From: Candidatus Enterococcus testudinis
GTDB taxonomy: Bacteria; Bacillota; Bacilli; Lactobacillales; Enterococcaceae
Length of the DNA stretch: 64,000 nucleotides
Assembly (NCBI RefSeq): GCF_002140915.1
Contig: NZ_NGKU01000001.1
Coordinates: 2,170,280 to 2,234,279, forward strand
Direction of reading: 5' to 3'
A program made the position numbers and the translations under genes. The notes under the pieces were generated by a model. It was given only the letters and a program-made list of their open reading frames with translations, searched no databases and was not told the origin of the DNA. Shown here piece by piece: positions 1-8,424 of the stretch (its first letter is position 1; each line of letters opens with the position of its first letter).

Positions 1-1008
1 CAACGTAACACCTGCGCCACCAGGCCATACAAAGGCTTCAAATGAGCCCGCAACCCATTTATAAGGAGCCGCTTCACCTAATTGATAAGCATTCGTATTT
101 TCAACCATTGCAACACCATAAATCGATTGCAATACTGGTGACATAATGTTGGTGCCGTGAAGGCCGAAGAACCATAAAACGTGTACCAATAGTACAATAA
201 TAAAGACTGCGAAATACCCTTGTGACAAACCAAGTAATGGTTTTTGGATAGACTCTGAAATCCAATCGATCAATGGCATTCCTACAAATCGTTCAAATAC
301 ATAGTAGATTAAACCTGATGCATATAGACCAGCAATCCCAGGAATGATGGCAGCGAATGCACGTGATACTGCCGGTGGAACTGAGTCTGGCATTTTAATA
401 ATAATATTCTTTTGCATCAACTTCGCAAAAATGATGACAGATAGAAATCCGAAAATAATAGCTGTAAATAACCCAGATCCGCCCATATATGCGCTAAATG
501 GGAAGTAGCCCCAGCCTGCAGCACTGATTGTTGACCCGTCAGCTGCAAAACCAGAAGTTGCGCTTGTGTTGTTGATCATATCTAACACATTTGTTGGCAA
601 TGCTTCTTCTAATGTCAATGATAATGACGCTGATTGTGGAATACCCATAATAAATGCTGCTAAAGAAACCAGCGCCCCTGACAAAGCATCAACATTATAA
701 GCTTTTGCTAAATTGTATCCGAATGATGCAGAGAAAATAACGGCCATAATTGCCAATGTCCCAGTCCAAACCAGTCCATTGATCCCGATAACTGGGGTAA
801 AGAATTTCGTAATGGCATTATCAGCACCTAAATACGTATTAGGAAAATCACGCATAAAGGCATTCAAAAGAACTGCGATCGCACCAGCCATTGTTGCAGG
901 CATCATACCGATAAAGGCATCACGTAATGCAACCAAGTGTTTTTGTGAACCAATTCTCGCGGCTACAGGGAGAATATGTTTCTCCATCCAACTTGTTAAT
1001 CCATCCAT
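1..1008 (-). CDS. celB: PTS lactose/cellobiose-family EIIC permease (3' end missing)
   Basis: Membrane channel component of a lactose/cellobiose-family phosphotransferase system; it would carry a beta-glucoside or chitobiose-type sugar into the cell during phosphorylation. 336 codons are visible from an ATG with a GGAGG site just upstream; the C-terminus runs off the left edge (family proteins are about 410-450 residues). Many hydrophobic segments are seen, and a GLHGTN-type stretch in the later part is typical of this EIIC family. It is the last visible gene of a leftward operon behind the EIIB and EIIA genes. The sugar cannot be told from sequence; cellobiose is an inference from family resemblance. 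Confidence 0.9.
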   Translation of the reverse strand, partial: MDGLTSWMEKHILPVAARIGSQKHLVALRDAFIGMMPATMAGAIAVLLNAFMRDFPNTYLGADNAITKFFTPVIGINGLVWTGTLAIMAVIFSASFGYNLAKAYNVDALSGALVSLAAFIMGIPQSASLSLTLEEALPTNVLDMINNTSATSGFAADGSTISAAGWGYFPFSAYMGGSGLFTAIIFGFLSVIIFAKLMQKNIIIKMPDSVPPAVSRAFAAIIPGIAGLYASGLIYYVFERFVGMPLIDWISESIQKPLLGLSQGYFAVFIIVLLVHVLWFFGLHGTNIMSPVLQSIYGVAMVENTNAYQLGEAAPYKWVAGSFEAFVWPGGAGVTL

Positions 1009-1089
1009 TTTAATTCCTCCTATAAGTCCTATTCGTCAAAGAAGATTTTCTTGATTCATCGACAATAACTACTTCTATCCGTTCAAAGA

Positions 1090-1407
1090 TTATTCGTTAT
1101 TTAGACGTCGATAGACATCAATGATTTCTTTCGCTAAATCGGTAAATGCGATTGATGTCATTAAGTGGTCTTGCGAGTGCACTGTTAGTAAAGTGACAGT
1201 CATATGATTGCCTTGCGCTTCTTGCGTTAATAATCCTGTTTGAGAATGGTGCGCCTCAACCAATGATGCTTCAGCATCTTTGATTTTCGCATCTGCTAAT
1301 TCAAAGTTGCCTTCTTTCGCTGCAGCGATTGCTTCCATTGCATCACTCTTGGCATTTCCCCCATACATGATCAATCCCATAATGGCTTCCAAATTTTGCT
1401 CATCCAT
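1090..1407 (-). CDS. celC: PTS lactose/cellobiose-family EIIA
   Basis: Cytoplasmic phosphocarrier of 105 residues, the usual length for LacF/CelC-type EIIA. It takes phosphate from HPr and passes it to EIIB. The family active-site histidine is His77 in the stretch TVHSQDHLMT, and Asp80 matches the metal-binding residue of the trimer. The conserved EAHHSQTG segment lies at 51-58. A GGAGG-type site precedes the ATG. It lies between the EIIB gene, 35 bp away, and the EIIC gene, so all parts of one transporter are together. Confidence 0.92.
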   Translation of the reverse strand: MDEQNLEAIMGLIMYGGNAKSDAMEAIAAAKEGNFELADAKIKDAEASLVEAHHSQTGLLTQEAQGNHMTVTLLTVHSQDHLMTSIAFTDLAKEIIDVYRRLNNE

Positions 1408-1442
1408 CTTAAAAAATCCTCCTTACACTTCCATACATTTAT

Positions 1443-1760
1443 TTATTTCATTAAGCTTTCAGCTTGCGCCAAAACTTTTTCGCCATTCATCATGCCATAA
1501 TCTGCCATGTTGATGACTTCTAAAGGAATTCCTTTAGGTGCTAATTTTTGTTCAAATTGCGATTTCATGAATCGAACTTGTGGTCCTAACAACAAGACAT
1601 CTACTGGTTTTGATTCTAAATGCTGATCTGCTTCTGAAGCTGAAACAGCGAAGATGTCTGCTTCCATACCTTTTGCTTCTGCTGCTTTTTGCATTTTGGT
1701 CACCAATAAACTGGTACTCATTCCTGCTGAACAAACAAGCATAATTGTTTTTTTAGCCAT
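1443..1760 (-). CDS. celA: PTS lactose/cellobiose-family EIIB
   Basis: Cytoplasmic EIIB of 105 residues. The phosphocysteine is Cys10 in the loop LVCSAGMSTS, the P-loop-like signature of CelA-type EIIB. The order EIIB-EIIA-EIIC and the short gaps make this the first gene of the operon. Its start lies 44 bp downstream of a sigma-54 promoter (1804-1819), so expression should need RpoN and the LevR-like activator encoded next to it. Confidence 0.93.
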   Translation of the reverse strand: MAKKTIMLVCSAGMSTSLLVTKMQKAAEAKGMEADIFAVSASEADQHLESKPVDVLLLGPQVRFMKSQFEQKLAPKGIPLEVINMADYGMMNGEKVLAQAESLMK

Positions 1761-1803
1761 TGTGTATTCGCTCCTTTCTGTTGATGGTTACACTTAACTA
1801 TAA

Positions 1804-1819
1804 AGCAAAAAACGTGCCA
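1804..1819 (-). promoter_or_regulatory. Sigma-54 (-24/-12) promoter of the PTS operon
   Basis: Read on the minus strand the site is TGGCACGTTTTTTGCT, an exact match to TGGCAC-N5-TTGCT. It faces the EIIB gene. The neighbouring activator carries the GAYTGA loop that contacts sigma-54, so promoter and activator fit each other. Confidence 0.93.
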
Positions 1820-1872
1820 AAAAAAAATCAGCTCAAACCTTGCTATATCAAAGGTCTGAACCAATTTTCATT

Positions 1873-1903
1873 TTACACACTCACTGAATTCTCATTACAC
1901 ACT
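1873..1903. promoter_or_regulatory. Likely upstream activator sites (TTACACACT direct repeats)
   Basis: TTACACACT occurs at 1873-1881 and again at 1895-1903, 22 bp apart (two helical turns), 54-100 bp upstream of the sigma-54 promoter. The second copy continues into an inverted half (ACACA...TGTGT, 1898-1914). It overlaps the 3' end of the activator gene. Distance and phasing suit an enhancer for a LevR-type activator; the binding protein is inferred. Confidence 0.6.
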
Positions 1904-4609
1904 AATATTGTGTGCGGATTCATGATAATTTTTGATTTCGTTTTCCAAAAACATTTGCGTCAAGTAAGCAATCTCATCTTCCGAGATTTTGATTTGATAA
2001 TTTTTCTCGATTTGCAGTAAGTGGGTGCGCAGCACATCATTTTCGATGCGGTAGCGTTTCTGAAATACTGCTAAGTCTTTAAATTGGCGGCTCGGTTCTT
2101 TTTTCAATAAGCTTTCCACCAAGAAAGCCAAGTGGATAACTAAACCTGCATCGACAGTCGGCTCCACAATGACATGCAGCTGGTTTTGGATTTGATGGAC
2201 GATTTTTTGCAGACTTTCAATCAAATGATAGACCGATCCGACATGGGTCAATGTATTTTCTAAGGATCGGACGATTTTATCGATCGGTACTTCATCTGAA
2301 ACGATTCGTTTCAACACGTTCAGTCGATCATCATCAAATACATCATAGGCGGAAAAGAAAGGAATGTTTTGATAATCGATTTCCACCGTTCCGGCAATTG
2401 CCTTGATTTCATATTCTTCTAATAAGCCATCGATATGTTTTTTAAAGGTTTCCTTCTCAATAAATTGCATTTGGATCACTTCTACTTGCGCTTGATCGAC
2501 CACTGGGAAAATTCTTTGATACAGTTTTGCAGCAACGCCTTCTCCTGTAAAACAAGTCACGATCACAGCTTTTTTCGTGCCTTTTGCCTCGTGAACTGTT
2601 CGGAATTGTTCTTGAACGATCGTTTCAAAGGATCGTTGGATGTTTTGGTAGATATCTTCTAAACTGCGGCCACTATCAGCCATTCGTAAAGCTTCTAAGA
2701 CGATCATCGTGCTTGTCATCGAAATCGCTTTGGTGCGAATGCCTGTTTCTTCAAACAGTAAATTGGCAAATGAATTGAGTGACCCCATGTCCGTCAATAA
2801 TAAAATGCCATTGCTAAGTCGTTCTTTGTTGTCGGCCACGAATGCAAGTAACGCATCATACATATGTCCGACTGACATATCCAGCGACATGTTCATCGCA
2901 TGACCGCTTTTGGTTCCTAACAGTTCTTGCGCTGCTGCTAGCATACTGCTAGCCGTTGCAGTGCCATGCATCAAAACGATGATTTCGATTTTTTCCAATG
3001 GCAAATCCACAGCTGGTTTCACTTGAATAGCTAAGAACATGCTGATAAAACCAATCTCATCAAAAGGAATCTCTACATCTTGCTCTTCTTCGATGATCGT
3101 TGAAAGATCCATCGCCACTTGAAATTCTGATTTCAGGTTTTTGCGTACCGTATTTAAATCGGGATGAACGATCATATGGCCATCTTTGACACGCTCCAAT
3201 GTACTTTGCAAGTGTAAGGCAAAGGCAAAACGGGCTTTTTCACTGTAGCTGCGAGACAAATCTTGTTCGGCAATATCATATAAGCGATTGGTCAAACGCC
3301 AGATATCTTCAGGAATCAATTCTTTATGCACGGGGTTTTGAATCAATTCTTCCACATACTTTTCGAAATACGCATCGACATCTTTAGAAATCAAATTTTC
3401 CAAGTCGACGTTCTCGACGCCTGTTTCAATCAGTGAACTGACTTTTTCTTCGATCTCATTATAGACTTGCATATTGCGTTGAGGATCGTGGGACCAGACA
3501 ATATCTTGATCCCCTGGCTCAAAGCGCATAAAGTCGCCCTTTCCTTCCAAAAAACGATCCAAGCGCTCGGATAATTCTTTGATTTTCAGCAATCCTTTTT
3601 GCACTTGCAAGGAGCAATCTTCCTTACGGATCAACAAATTCTTTTTGCCGTACGTCCGGTAGTGTAAGAATGCTTTGGCACAAACCAATTTCAGATCTCG
3701 CTTGATTTGACCAATGTTGCCCTCCGCATCATAGAGCATAAACGCCAAAATCGCATCCCGCTCCACATCGATCCGTTGATTCAGTCGTGTCGCTTCTTGT
3801 TTGATAAATAAAGAGATGATTTCATAGCGTTCATCTAATGAACGACTTTCCACATTAGGCAATGTGATGGCCATTGGAATCCGCCGATTGAAGGTGGTCA
3901 AAAAATTCGTTGAAGATTCTGTCGTGGCACCAATGATTTGAACGGACGCCTCATAGACTTGGTTGCTTTCCCCCAATGGTCGATAAACACCTTTATCAAT
4001 AAAGGTAAACAACATTTCCTGACCTTCCGGCGGTAAGCGGTGAATTTCATCTAAAAATAAGATGCCGCCATCCGCTTTGGACATCAAGCCTGGACTATCT
4101 TCTGCAGCTCCAGTATAGGCACCTTTTTTGATTCCGAAAATATGGCCAAACAACAGTTGCGGGTTTTGTGCATAGTCGGCACAGTTAAAGGACACGAAAG
4201 GCGCATCTTTTTTCAACATTTTTGATTCAACAGCAAAATGATACATACATTCTGCGAACATTGATTTCCCAGTTCCTGTTTCGCCAAAAATGATGGTATG
4301 CAATCCGCGAGGCGGATATAAAATGGCCGCTTTGGCTTGTTGGATGCTGACTTTTAACGAAGCTTGAACACCAACCAAACTTTCAAAACTTACTTCAGAG
4401 GAAATATCGACGTGAACTGTTTCTTCTAAAGGTTCATAGACCACAGGTCGACCCGAACGCTTGCCGATTTTGCTTTCTTTATATAATTCACTGAGATAGC
4501 GGCTTGCATTGCTGCGATCGATTTGCAAGATGTTTGCGACATCCACCGCAGTCAATCCTTGTTTATGCAGTTCAATCGTTTGAAAAATCTCTTCCTTACG
4601 AGAGTTCAC
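1895..4609 (-). CDS. Sigma-54-dependent PTS operon activator (LevR/CelR type)
   Basis: A 904-residue activator of the LevR family, beginning with GTG behind a GAGGAGG site. An N-terminal helix-turn-helix (about 14-50) is followed by an AAA+ domain with Walker A GETGTGKS (109-116), the sigma-54 contact loop GAYTGA (163-168) and Walker B GGILFLDEIH (181-190). Two PRD regions flank an EIIA-mannose-like domain (LMHG with its histidine) and an EIIB-like stretch. Such proteins are switched by PTS phosphorylation and drive sigma-54 promoters; the adjacent promoter and PTS genes are the obvious target. GAYTGA replaces GAFTGA, a common variant. The inducing sugar is unknown. Confidence 0.93.
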   Translation of the reverse strand: MNSRKEEIFQTIELHKQGLTAVDVANILQIDRSNASRYLSELYKESKIGKRSGRPVVYEPLEETVHVDISSEVSFESLVGVQASLKVSIQQAKAAILYPPRGLHTIIFGETGTGKSMFAECMYHFAVESKMLKKDAPFVSFNCADYAQNPQLLFGHIFGIKKGAYTGAAEDSPGLMSKADGGILFLDEIHRLPPEGQEMLFTFIDKGVYRPLGESNQVYEASVQIIGATTESSTNFLTTFNRRIPMAITLPNVESRSLDERYEIISLFIKQEATRLNQRIDVERDAILAFMLYDAEGNIGQIKRDLKLVCAKAFLHYRTYGKKNLLIRKEDCSLQVQKGLLKIKELSERLDRFLEGKGDFMRFEPGDQDIVWSHDPQRNMQVYNEIEEKVSSLIETGVENVDLENLISKDVDAYFEKYVEELIQNPVHKELIPEDIWRLTNRLYDIAEQDLSRSYSEKARFAFALHLQSTLERVKDGHMIVHPDLNTVRKNLKSEFQVAMDLSTIIEEEQDVEIPFDEIGFISMFLAIQVKPAVDLPLEKIEIIVLMHGTATASSMLAAAQELLGTKSGHAMNMSLDMSVGHMYDALLAFVADNKERLSNGILLLTDMGSLNSFANLLFEETGIRTKAISMTSTMIVLEALRMADSGRSLEDIYQNIQRSFETIVQEQFRTVHEAKGTKKAVIVTCFTGEGVAAKLYQRIFPVVDQAQVEVIQMQFIEKETFKKHIDGLLEEYEIKAIAGTVEIDYQNIPFFSAYDVFDDDRLNVLKRIVSDEVPIDKIVRSLENTLTHVGSVYHLIESLQKIVHQIQNQLHVIVEPTVDAGLVIHLAFLVESLLKKEPSRQFKDLAVFQKRYRIENDVLRTHLLQIEKNYQIKISEDEIAYLTQMFLENEIKNYHESAHNISV

Positions 4610-4626
4610 TCAAAAGCCTCCTCATG

Positions 4627-4635
4627 TTACACACT
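4627..4635. promoter_or_regulatory. Third TTACACACT copy, in the leader of the activator gene
   Basis: The same nonamer found twice upstream of the PTS operon lies just before the ribosome binding site of the activator gene. It could mediate autoregulation, or be chance; one 9-mer is weak evidence. Confidence 0.35.
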
Positions 4636-4671
4636 ATTTTTTCCACTTTTAATGGTAACACAAAAAGACGC

Positions 4672-5946
4672 TCAATGGCGTCTTTTCCCTTTGTCTTTTC
4701 GGTTTTTTTGTTTCTTTTTGGCTTTTTTTACGGGAGTGTGTAAATTTTCAGGCGTTTTCACGGAAGTTTTCTGCACAGTTTTAGTTTTCACACGTTTTAC
4801 AGGATCGGAATTGACCGCTGGCGCTTCAGTGTGTAACGCTCCACCGTGTAGAAAGACTTCTTCCAACGTAATATCCAATTGCTTCGCGATTTTCTTCAAA
4901 TCTTTCAGTGAATGATCTTGAACGATCGTGACAACCGTTCCTTCTTTGCCCATTCGACCCACACGACCGGCCCGATGCAGATACGATTCTTTATCTAAAG
5001 GAACATCGGTGTTGATCACATAAGGCAAATCATGGATATCTAATCCTCGGGCTGCAACATCTGTCGTTAGCAGTTGGCGGACTTTTCCTTGTCTAAAGCT
5101 TTCTAGTGCACCGCGCCTGGCTAATTTGTTTTGGTCTGAAGCCAATGTCGCTACGGGCAATCCATGATACAATAATTTTTCCTCAGCGTTGCCCATTGCA
5201 CTCAGCTCATTAAAGAAGACCAATCCTTGAAACGCCGGCAAATGCGCCAATCGCCGTAATCCATCAACGATTCTTCGTTGCGGATAATCCAAATAATAAT
5301 GGTGGATCAGCCCTTTGCTTTGGTCCTCAGCAGTCACATCGATAATGATAGGTGTTGTATGCACCAATGGTTGGATTTCTGTTATTACTTCATTGGCAGT
5401 TGCCGAAAAGAAACTGCGTTGTGCTTCCTTGGTCAATGTCTGATTGATCTTAGCAGCTAACCCCAGCTGTCCTTCTTTTAATAATTGGTCGACTTCATCT
5501 AATACTAGCATCTCGATCTGCTGGCTTTTGATTTTTTTGGCTTTGATCAATTCTAAGACTCGACCAGGGGTTCCGACTAAAACTTCTGGCTTTGCTTTCA
5601 ATTTTTCTACCTGACGTTTGGTGTTGGCTCCGCCAATCAATGGTTGAACAGTCAAATCGATGGCTTGTCCCCATGTGCGTGCGACCTCGGTCACTTGCAT
5701 GGCCAATTCTTGCGATGAAGTCAAAATCAACAATTGATTGCCTTCATTTGGTTTTACTTTACCTAAAAGTGGTAAGAGATACGCCAAGGTTTTGCCGGAA
5801 CCGGTTGGCGAAATACCAATCAGAGACTGACCTTTTGCTAATGGTCCATAGACCTTTTCTTGAATCAAAGAAGGGGTGGTGAATCCAGCTTCTTGCCATA
5901 GCGTTTGCCAGTTTTCTGGCCACGTCGTCGTTGTAAATTCTGTCAT
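4672..5946 (-). CDS. DEAD-box family RNA helicase (DEVD variant)
   Basis: A 424-residue superfamily 2 helicase. Motifs in order: PTGSGKT (47-53, motif I), TSSQELA (Ia), GTPGR (Ib), DEVD (150-153, motif II), SAT (III), ARGLD and HRAGRVGRMG (V and VI). The tail after the helicase core is rich in Lys/Arg/Thr and probably binds RNA. Motif II reads DEVD, keeping both acidic residues but not alanine. Probable roles are ribosome assembly, RNA decay or cold adaptation, inferred from the family. It is the last gene of a leftward run after the oxidoreductase and sfsA genes. Confidence 0.9.
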   Translation of the reverse strand: MTEFTTTTWPENWQTLWQEAGFTTPSLIQEKVYGPLAKGQSLIGISPTGSGKTLAYLLPLLGKVKPNEGNQLLILTSSQELAMQVTEVARTWGQAIDLTVQPLIGGANTKRQVEKLKAKPEVLVGTPGRVLELIKAKKIKSQQIEMLVLDEVDQLLKEGQLGLAAKINQTLTKEAQRSFFSATANEVITEIQPLVHTTPIIIDVTAEDQSKGLIHHYYLDYPQRRIVDGLRRLAHLPAFQGLVFFNELSAMGNAEEKLLYHGLPVATLASDQNKLARRGALESFRQGKVRQLLTTDVAARGLDIHDLPYVINTDVPLDKESYLHRAGRVGRMGKEGTVVTIVQDHSLKDLKKIAKQLDITLEEVFLHGGALHTEAPAVNSDPVKRVKTKTVQKTSVKTPENLHTPVKKAKKKQKNRKDKGKRRH

Positions 5947-5957
5947 TTAGTCCATTC

Positions 5958-6959
5958 CTACTCTTGGTCTGCATCAAAATTGATGTCAGCTTGTTTTCTC
6001 ATTAAATAAATCGTTTCGTTGACACTGCGGGCTAATTCAACCCACTCTTCATAGCGTTTTCCTTGGATCGGATTGGTGCTGTTTTCGATCACATCTGCAA
6101 AATCATTGGCTTCTTCCACCATTGGGTTGGCTTTTGCATCTACCGCCAACGTTTGCGTATCCGTTTCTGACCGACCATAAAAAGTCGCTTCTTCAATAGC
6201 ATTGACCGCATTTAAATCCAATGTGCCGTTGTCAAAGTAGATTTCCGAGCGCAGATTGGCATTGACGATTTTCCCAGTTTGGATCGTGACATCGAAGGCG
6301 GGATACCGCAATACGGCCGTGCCAATACCATCGACACCTGTAGACAGCTTGCGGGCAAAATAATGGATCCCTTCTGGTTTACCGAACCATGCCAAAGCTG
6401 CATAAATAGTGTAGACACCTAAGTCTGCCAACGCCCCGCCAGAAAAATGCGGAGAAAAAATATTTGGTTCTTCGCCAGCCAATACTGCATCATAGCGAGA
6501 AGAATATTTCATATAAGTGAAGTTGGCGCCAATAATTGCACCTTTCGTTGGCAAGAAATCTGCCACTGTTTGGAAACTCTTTTCATGGATATTGCGGGCT
6601 GCTTCAAAAAATAGTACCTGTTTCTGACTTGCTAATTCGATGATTTCAGCCATTTCTTTCGGTGTTGAAAAAGCAGGTTTTTCAACGATGACGTGTTTGC
6701 CGGCAAGAATGGCTTGTTTGGCTTGTTCAAAGTGCAAGCTATTTGGGGAAGCGATATAGACGGTATCAATCTCATCTAATCCAAAAAAACGCAGCAAATC
6801 TGTTTCGTAGAGAACTTCGCCATACTTTTTGCCGAATGCTTCGGCTTTTTCTAAAGTTCTTGAATACACTGCCCGTAAACGGTAACGTTTGGTTTGGTGG
6901 GCCGCTTCAACAAACTGATCAGTTATCCAGTTGGTACCGATAATGCCTAAATGAATCAT
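5958..6959 (-). CDS. Gfo/Idh/MocA-family NAD(P)-dependent oxidoreductase
   Basis: A 333-residue protein with an N-terminal Rossmann fold (LGIIGTNWI at 4-12) and the family EKPA motif (93-96), followed by the alpha/beta substrate domain. Members oxidise or reduce sugars, inositols and related compounds with NAD(P); the substrate here cannot be told. Its ATG overlaps the sfsA stop by 4 bp, so the two are translated from one transcript. The helicase gene starts 11 bp after it ends. Confidence 0.9.
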   Translation of the reverse strand: MIHLGIIGTNWITDQFVEAAHQTKRYRLRAVYSRTLEKAEAFGKKYGEVLYETDLLRFFGLDEIDTVYIASPNSLHFEQAKQAILAGKHVIVEKPAFSTPKEMAEIIELASQKQVLFFEAARNIHEKSFQTVADFLPTKGAIIGANFTYMKYSSRYDAVLAGEEPNIFSPHFSGGALADLGVYTIYAALAWFGKPEGIHYFARKLSTGVDGIGTAVLRYPAFDVTIQTGKIVNANLRSEIYFDNGTLDLNAVNAIEEATFYGRSETDTQTLAVDAKANPMVEEANDFADVIENSTNPIQGKRYEEWVELARSVNETIYLMRKQADINFDADQE

Positions 6960-7708
6960 AATAACGCCTTCTTTCCTTCATCAATATTTGGATCAATAAA
7001 TGGTGCATCTACATCAAATGGTATCTGTGATAGAAGTTTGATTTCTCCTTCCTGAACGTGACAATTATAGGCCAGGACAGCTACACCTTCTGATTGGGCT
7101 TGTGTGATGACAGCTGCCAATGCTGGCTGCATGTCGCGGTGGATCGTCGCGACGTCTACCGCTTCAAATTGAATCATAAATAAGACTGCTGCATAATACC
7201 CCGCCTGTTTGGCTTGCATCAATTCATTGACATGTTTCAGACCTCGAATCGTCGGTGCATCTGGAAACGCCCCAACCCGATTGTTTTCTAGCGTCATCCC
7301 TTTGACTTCCACAAAACCCATTTCACCTTGATCGGTTTCAAGATAAAAATCAAATTTCGATTGCCCATAAACGACTTCTCGACGCAACAAAACAATTTCA
7401 CCCTGTAAGTCAGGTAATTGTATTTGTCCATCCAATATGCCTTCATAAGCCAATTGATTTGGTACCTGACTATCAATGTTGATCCATTGGTCTTGCTTTT
7501 TGACCGCAATCAAATCATACTTGGTCTTTCTTTTGGGATTGTCCCAATACTGAAGTACGACGGGTGCGCCTTTTATCAGCACTTCTTTGCCTCGTCCTGT
7601 GTTTTTGACATGAACGACGACCTCTTCACCTGTGACCAAACGACAACGAGCAACAAATCGATTCTCTCTTATCATAAAAAAGGCCCTAACGACATTCGGG
7701 TAGTTCAC
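6956..7708 (-). CDS. sfsA: SfsA-family sugar fermentation stimulation protein homologue
   Basis: A 250-residue protein recognised as SfsA from the N-terminal RFVARC...VHVKNTGRGKEVL region and the EVKGMTLENN...FPDAPTIRG region, which carries acidic and lysine residues resembling a nuclease-like core. E. coli SfsA was linked to maltose metabolism and DNA binding, but its biochemical role is unsettled. It is first in the unit with the oxidoreductase and helicase genes and is divergent from the DUF4828-like gene. Confidence 0.88.
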   Translation of the reverse strand: MNYPNVVRAFFMIRENRFVARCRLVTGEEVVVHVKNTGRGKEVLIKGAPVVLQYWDNPKRKTKYDLIAVKKQDQWINIDSQVPNQLAYEGILDGQIQLPDLQGEIVLLRREVVYGQSKFDFYLETDQGEMGFVEVKGMTLENNRVGAFPDAPTIRGLKHVNELMQAKQAGYYAAVLFMIQFEAVDVATIHRDMQPALAAVITQAQSEGVAVLAYNCHVQEGEIKLLSQIPFDVDAPFIDPNIDEGKKALL

Positions 7709-7772
7709 TTCATCACCTATTCTTTTGTATCATAGCATAGTTTTCTAAAAACTTCTAAAGTTCAAACTAAAG

Positions 7773-7806
7773 TACCATGTTTTTTTACTTCCTCATGGTA
7801 TACTAG
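7773..7806 (+). promoter_or_regulatory. Promoter with embedded inverted repeat, before the DUF4828-like gene
   Basis: An extended -10, TGGTATACT (about 7796-7804), ends an inverted repeat TACCATG (7773-7779) / CATGGTA (7794-7800). A repeat covering the spacer region is typical of an operator, but no regulator is evident. Confidence 0.45.
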
Positions 7807-7881
7807 TTTCAACAATTTTACCACTTCATTGGCCAATTTTTTGATTGGCTAGCGAAAGGAATTTAGATAGGACGTGAATGT

Positions 7882-8226
7882 GTGAAAAAGAAATCCTTAT
7901 TGATTGGCTTATCATTGGCGACAGGTTTTGTCAGCTCCCTCCTGTTAAGAAAAGAAAAACAAAAACATGAGATTCGACAAAACTTCATTGGCAAATGGCA
8001 ATTTACTTCTAAAATGAAAGAACCGATCATAGTTGAGATTGGGGCCGATTATACCTTATCCATAGAAGAAAAAACGATTCCTACCACGATTGTTGAATTA
8101 TCGCCAACGCGCCTTGTGTTGTTAGATTCCTTTGGTTACCATTTGGTTTTTGAACAAAAGGGCGCTGTGATCACACTTTATGATGAGGCAGAAGATACCC
8201 ATTATTCCCTTAAGAAATGTGCATGA
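7882..8226 (+). CDS. Small membrane-anchored DUF4828-like protein
   Basis: A 114-residue protein starting at GTG; the nearby ATG is in another frame. Residues 6-20 form a hydrophobic N-terminal segment after MKKKS, a likely membrane anchor, followed by charged RKEKQKHEIRQ. The rest reads as a small beta-rich domain (GKWQFTSK..., VELSPTRLVLLDSFGYHLVF). The pattern resembles DUF4828 proteins of Lactobacillales; that is recognition from memory, not a search. No function is known. It is divergent from sfsA. Confidence 0.75.
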   Translation: MKKKSLLIGLSLATGFVSSLLLRKEKQKHEIRQNFIGKWQFTSKMKEPIIVEIGADYTLSIEEKTIPTTIVELSPTRLVLLDSFGYHLVFEQKGAVITLYDEAEDTHYSLKKCA

Positions 8227-8317
8227 GCTCTTCATTTTTTCTTCACAATTTCTTCCGTGAATACTCAGACTTTTTCCCAGCATTTCTACTGGGTTCATGC
8301 TATGATAACTATATCAA

Positions 8318-8396
8318 GTGGTTGAACAAGGTGTTCCGTTGAGTGATGTTTGATCGTTCAGAATTTAAGGTGTAGGTTCGACTCCTACCTTCCACA
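8318..8396 (+). other. tRNA-like element with perfect T-arm (degenerate or mimic)
   Basis: A canonical T-arm is present: stem GTAGG, loop TTCGACT, stem CCTAC (8372-8388), followed by CTTCCAC, which could be the 3' acceptor strand. The matching 5' strand 79 nt upstream (GTGGTTG, 8318-8324) pairs at only 5 of 7 positions. No acceptable anticodon stem is seen and there is no CCA. It is therefore not a working tRNA on this evidence. A tRNA relic, an old attachment site or a structured leader of the next small gene are alternatives. Confidence 0.45.
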
Positions 8397-8424
8397 TTAC
8401 TAAAAACAGAAAGAAGGGATTTCT

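Noticed and set aside
713..1054. Open frame on the plus strand over the PTS permease gene
   Set aside because: It is the antisense shadow of a clear EIIC gene with its own ribosome binding site.
8318..8396. A functional tRNA gene
   Set aside because: Only the T-arm is good. Acceptor pairing has two T-T mismatches, the anticodon stem fails and there is no CCA, so it is listed as tRNA-like only.
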